Source of the DNA: Verrucomicrobiota bacterium
GTDB taxonomy: Bacteria > Verrucomicrobiota > Verrucomicrobiia > Opitutales > Opitutaceae
Assembly (NCBI GenBank): GCA_023446735.1
Contig: JAEXPQ010000277.1
Location: 1-17,680, forward strand
Direction: 5' to 3'
Length of the DNA stretch: 17,680 bases
Part shown: piece by piece, positions 15,363-17,680 of the stretch
Position numbering within the stretch: the stretch's first letter is position 1
How the letters are laid out: every line of letters begins with the position of its first letter
Made by a program: the position numbers and the translations under genes
Notes under the pieces: model-generated
Database searches by the model: none
The model's input: only the letters and a program-made list of their open reading frames with translations
Told to the model about the DNA's origin: nothing

Positions 15363-16009
15363 TCGGCGGGATTCGCGTCAAGGTCTGCGGACTCACCTCG
15401 GTGGCGGACGCCGCGGCGGCCGCCGGTATTGGCGCGGACTTTCTCGGTTTCATCCTCTATCCGAAATCGCCGCGGTACCTCGCGCCGGAGCGGTTCGCCG
15501 CGTTGCGGCCGGGGCTGCCCGAATTGCCGAAGGTCGCGGTCCTGGTGACGCCCGCGGCCGCTGAAGTGACAGCGGCGTTGGCGGCGGGGTTCGATCTGTT
15601 GCAGGTGCATTTCCCGCTCACAGCGGCACCGGAGGTGCGCGCGGCGCTCGCCCGAGTCGACCGGCGGCGGGTGTGGCTGGCGCCGAAGCTGCCGCCGGAG
15701 GCGGAGATCGCCCCGGAGTTGCTGGCTTGGGCGGACACCTGGTTGCTCGATGCCTACCGAACCGACAGCTTCGGCGGCACGGGACAGACCGGCGACTGGG
15801 GGAAGTTTAGGCGTTATCGGGAGGAGTCGCCGACGAAGACCTGGATCTTGGCTGGCGGGCTGGGGCCGGACAATGTCGCGGCGGCTTTGGCGGAGACCGG
15901 GGCCGAGGCCATCGATGTAAATAGCGGCGTCGAATCGTCCCCGGGCTGCAAAGATTCGCGCAAGCTGGATCGTTTGCGGGACGCGCTGACGAGCAGAGCG
16001 AGCCGTTGA
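15359..16009 (+). CDS. trpF: Phosphoribosylanthranilate isomerase
   Basis: The 216-residue protein matches TrpF, the (beta/alpha)8-barrel enzyme that isomerises N-(5-phosphoribosyl)anthranilate in tryptophan synthesis. Seen motifs are VKVCGLT (catalytic Cys10), GFILYPKSPRYL, the general-acid strand LLDAY (Asp131), phosphate-binding GGTGQTGDW, LAGGLGPDNV, and IDVNSGVESSPGCKDSRK. One deviation is the strand usually read as 'vQLHG', which here is LLQVHF (Gln82-Val83-His84-Phe85), with Phe replacing the usual Gly. The start overlaps the stop of the aminotransferase gene. No other trp gene is in the window, so the pathway is presumably split. A Rho-independent terminator lies 61 bp downstream. Confidence 0.95.
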   Translation: MIGGIRVKVCGLTSVADAAAAAGIGADFLGFILYPKSPRYLAPERFAALRPGLPELPKVAVLVTPAAAEVTAALAAGFDLLQVHFPLTAAPEVRAALARVDRRRVWLAPKLPPEAEIAPELLAWADTWLLDAYRTDSFGGTGQTGDWGKFRRYREESPTKTWILAGGLGPDNVAAALAETGAEAIDVNSGVESSPGCKDSRKLDRLRDALTSRASR

Positions 16010-16070
16010 GCCTCGCGCCGCGCCGGCATTTGCGGCGGGGCGAGGGCGGCGGCATCGGGGAAACCACGAG

Positions 16071-16098
16071 CGGGGGAGTCCGGCCTTCCCCGTTTTTT
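16071..16098 (+). terminator. Rho-independent terminator after trpF
   Basis: The stem CGGGGGAG (16071-16078) pairs with CTTCCCCG (16085-16092), with one G-U pair, around the 6-base loop TCCGGC. It is followed directly by six T (16093-16098). This is the clearest intrinsic terminator in the window and closes the aminotransferase-trpF transcript. Confidence 0.85.
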
Positions 16099-16132
16099 GG
16101 ACGCGACGGTCGTGCTTGGAGCGGAGGCATGT

Positions 16133-16163
16133 GGCTTAAGGTGCTTTTTATCAAAAACTAAGG
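16133..16163 (+). promoter_or_regulatory. AT-rich island upstream of the PEP-CTERM gene
   Basis: Between the trpF terminator and the PEP-CTERM start codon, the sequence from GGCTTAAGGTGCTTTTTATC to CAAAAACTAAGG is strikingly AT-rich for this window. It contains the small dyad TTTTT-ATC-AAAAA (16145-16157). It is the natural place for the promoter of the downstream gene, but I cannot assign -35/-10 boxes with confidence. Confidence 0.35.
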
Positions 16164-16247
16164 CGCGGTCGCTGGTCAGGGGGCGAACACGGGTCGCCGT
16201 ATCCGATTCATTGACGGTTTGGCGCGGGCCAAGCACCGCTTGGGCCC

Positions 16248-17345
16248 ATGCGAATCCTGATCCATCGTGTCCTGGCCTCGGCGCTCCTCGCGAGCACGCC
16301 CCTCCTCTCGTATTCGGCGACAGTGGGATCGGCGCTGATGCAGTTCGACCAAAACGTTCGCAACTATAACCTGATCAGCTTCGGCGACGCGGCCTTTCAC
16401 AGCTACGGGGACACCGAAGGCGGTTTGGCCGTGCAGGGAAATCTGTTCCTGGATGGCGGCGCGATCGCGGCGATGCCGAACAAGTTCATGCTCAACGGCG
16501 ATCCAACCCTGTACGTGGGCGGGGCGTTGTCGGTCAGCAACTCGGCCTACCTCCAGAGCGGTTACGCCGCGTTGTCGGCGTCCGCCAACGGAGCCTGGGC
16601 CTGGAACGGGCCGGACAATCGCCTGACCGTCGGCGGCTCGATGTTCAGTACGGTGAACACGCCGCACTCTTTGGGCGACATCGACCCGCGGCTCAATCCG
16701 GGGCCGGCCGGATGGGATTTCTCCGCGCTGAAGACGAGCTTCGTGGGCATCTCGCAGACGCTCGCAGGCGCCGCGGCGACGGGCTCGATCCAGATCACGG
16801 GCCAGACGTTGAAGTTCGTGGGGCCCGGGGCCGGCGCGCACGGGGCGATCGTCTTCGACTTCGATGCCAACCTTCTCGTGGGAAACACGTACGCCGGACA
16901 GATGTTCAGCAACGTGCAGTTCGAGGTACCGTTCGAAGACGCGTACGTGATCAACGTTCGCAATGCGGCGGGTCGCACGCTGTTCGGCGGGAGCGGGATC
17001 AACTTCAACTCGGGCGCGGGCTACGAGCGCCTACTCTGGAACGTGGTCGACTCGACTCCGGGCTCGCTGGAGGAGGTCCGTTTCGGCAACGGCGGCCAAT
17101 TCTTCGGCTCGGTGCTCGCACCGACCTGGAGCGTGTTCAACGACTTCGGGACCGCAATCAACGGCCAAGTGGTGGCGGGAGCGTTCGGGCATCGCGGCGC
17201 CGAGCTCCACTACACTGGGTTCAACTACCACGAGGAGTACGACTACGAGGTGCCCGAGCCGAGCACCTACGGCCTGATCGGCGCCGGCGCGTGCTTGGTG
17301 CTGATTTCCTGGAGGCGCAGCCGGGCCGTGCTGCGCCGCGCCTGA
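16248..17345 (+). CDS. Choice-of-anchor A family protein with PEP-CTERM sorting signal
   Basis: The 365-residue protein has an N-terminal signal peptide (MRILIHRVLASALLASTPLL, cleavage near residues 21-24). The extracellular domain matches the choice-of-anchor A pattern: 'YNLISFGDAAFHSYGDTEGG', 'LAVQGNLFLDGG', 'TLYVGGALS', 'LLWNVVDS', 'FFGSVLAPTW' and 'INGQVVAGAF'. The C-terminus is a textbook PEP-CTERM signal: VPEPSTYG (residues 335-342), a hydrophobic span (343-355) and the basic tail WRRSR. Such proteins are cut and anchored by an exosortase in organisms that make exopolysaccharide; the exosortase gene is not in this window. The gene stands alone between two hairpins. The ligand or structural role is unknown; biofilm-matrix or surface display is the usual inference. 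Confidence 0.93.
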   Translation: MRILIHRVLASALLASTPLLSYSATVGSALMQFDQNVRNYNLISFGDAAFHSYGDTEGGLAVQGNLFLDGGAIAAMPNKFMLNGDPTLYVGGALSVSNSAYLQSGYAALSASANGAWAWNGPDNRLTVGGSMFSTVNTPHSLGDIDPRLNPGPAGWDFSALKTSFVGISQTLAGAAATGSIQITGQTLKFVGPGAGAHGAIVFDFDANLLVGNTYAGQMFSNVQFEVPFEDAYVINVRNAAGRTLFGGSGINFNSGAGYERLLWNVVDSTPGSLEEVRFGNGGQFFGSVLAPTWSVFNDFGTAINGQVVAGAFGHRGAELHYTGFNYHEEYDYEVPEPSTYGLIGAGACLVLISWRRSRAVLRRA

Positions 17346-17386
17346 GCCCGGGTTTGTCCCGTTCGGAGGCGTGCGGAGGGCGGGGC

Positions 17387-17416
17387 TTTCCCGCGGCGTG
17401 TTTTCGCCGCGGGAAA
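17387..17416. terminator. Perfect 12-bp stem hairpin between PEP-CTERM gene and hisC
   Basis: TTTCCCGCGGCG (17387-17398) and CGCCGCGGGAAA (17405-17416) are perfectly complementary around the loop TGTTTT. The hairpin lies 42 bp after the PEP-CTERM stop and 45 bp before hisC. It is very stable but not followed by a T run, so it may be a non-canonical terminator, a transcript-end stabiliser or a regulatory structure for hisC. Confidence 0.6.
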
Positions 17417-17460
17417 CGGGATTGAAAGGGTCCGGCGCGGGCGCCACTTTCGGCGTTCCC

Positions 17461-17680
17461 ATGACCCTTACCCTCAGTGCTCTCGCTCAACGCCATGTGA
17501 TGTCGCAGCCGGTCTACGAACCGGGCAAGCCGATCGAATACGGCGCCCGCGATCTGGGGCTCGATCCGGCCGGGATCATCAAACTGGCGTCGAACGAGAA
17601 CCCGCTGGGCGCCTCGCCGAAGGCGATCCGGGCGGTGCGCGCCGCGTTGAAAGACTCGCAGCTCTACCCGGACGGCGGGT
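17461..17680 (+). CDS. hisC: Histidinol-phosphate aminotransferase (5' part only)
   Basis: The first 73 codons are visible; the rest lies beyond the window. The N-terminus contains PVYEPGKPIEYGARDLGLDP, then IIKLASNENPLGASPKAIRA and LYPDGG. The family-diagnostic 'KLASNENPLGxSPKA' and 'YPDG' motifs are exactly placed. HisC is a PLP enzyme that transaminates imidazole-acetol phosphate in histidine synthesis and can also act on aromatic amino-acid precursors. The PLP lysine is outside the window. The start is ATG 17461; there is no clear Shine-Dalgarno. Its promoter must lie in the 115 bp after the PEP-CTERM gene, where the strong hairpin sits. Confidence 0.93.
   Translation, partial: MTLTLSALAQRHVMSQPVYEPGKPIEYGARDLGLDPAGIIKLASNENPLGASPKAIRAVRAALKDSQLYPDGG

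Noticed and set aside
16133..16148. Sigma-54-type promoter (GTGGCTTAAGGTGCTT)
   Set aside because: The GG and GC elements are 10 rather than 12 bases apart, so the spacing does not fit.
16211..16240. TTGACG as a -35 box for the PEP-CTERM gene
   Set aside because: There is no -10-like hexamer at the right spacing, and the transcript would start at or inside the gene.

Overview
This window is about 17.7 kb of very GC-rich bacterial chromosome. The organism is most likely a verrucomicrobial bacterium of the Opitutaceae type. I infer this from four things seen together: high GC, a PEP-CTERM (exosortase-sorted) surface protein, a divergent LacI-type regulator beside sugar-related genes, and an ECF sigma factor next to an anti-sigma-like membrane protein. 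No rRNA, tRNA, CRISPR array, insertion sequence or phage gene was seen. Long antisense reading frames are common at this GC content and were treated as shadows.

Layout. (1) Positions 1-2280 lie on the minus strand: an incomplete membrane protein that looks like an anti-sigma or VWA-type partner, its ECF sigma factor, a 40-bp near-perfect palindrome, and a LacI-family repressor. (2) Positions 2353-4397, plus strand and divergent from lacI, hold an exported beta-propeller protein and an aldo/keto reductase of the L-glyceraldehyde 3-phosphate reductase (YghZ) type. The LacI protein may control this pair. (3) Positions 4625-12082 hold a tight five-gene plus-strand operon: SWIM zinc-finger protein, DUF5691 protein, MoxR-type AAA+ ATPase, large DUF5682 protein, and VWA/MIDAS protein. 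(4) Positions 12083-12511 are a non-coding gap. (5) Positions 12512-16009 hold a polytopic GT-C-like membrane protein, a DegT/DnrJ/EryC1 sugar aminotransferase, and trpF, which overlaps the aminotransferase by ATGA; a Rho-independent terminator follows at 16071-16098. (6) Positions 16248-17345 hold a choice-of-anchor-A PEP-CTERM protein. It is followed by a perfect 12-bp-stem hairpin and the first 73 codons of hisC, cut by the window edge.

The most interesting part is the five-gene operon. MoxR ATPases and VWA proteins typically act as a remodelling pair. Here they are joined by a putative nucleic-acid- or protein-binding SWIM protein, a helical repeat-like DUF5691 protein, and a DUF5682 protein. 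The DUF5682 N-terminal half carries His, Glu and His motifs resembling the Tiki/TraB/ChaN/erythromycin-esterase enzyme superfamily. I infer an ATP-driven, metal-dependent multi-protein machine with an enzymatic component, possibly a conflict or stress system. No effector activity can be proved from the sequence. I recognise the gene set as a recurring neighbourhood in other bacteria, but its biological role is, to my knowledge, not established.
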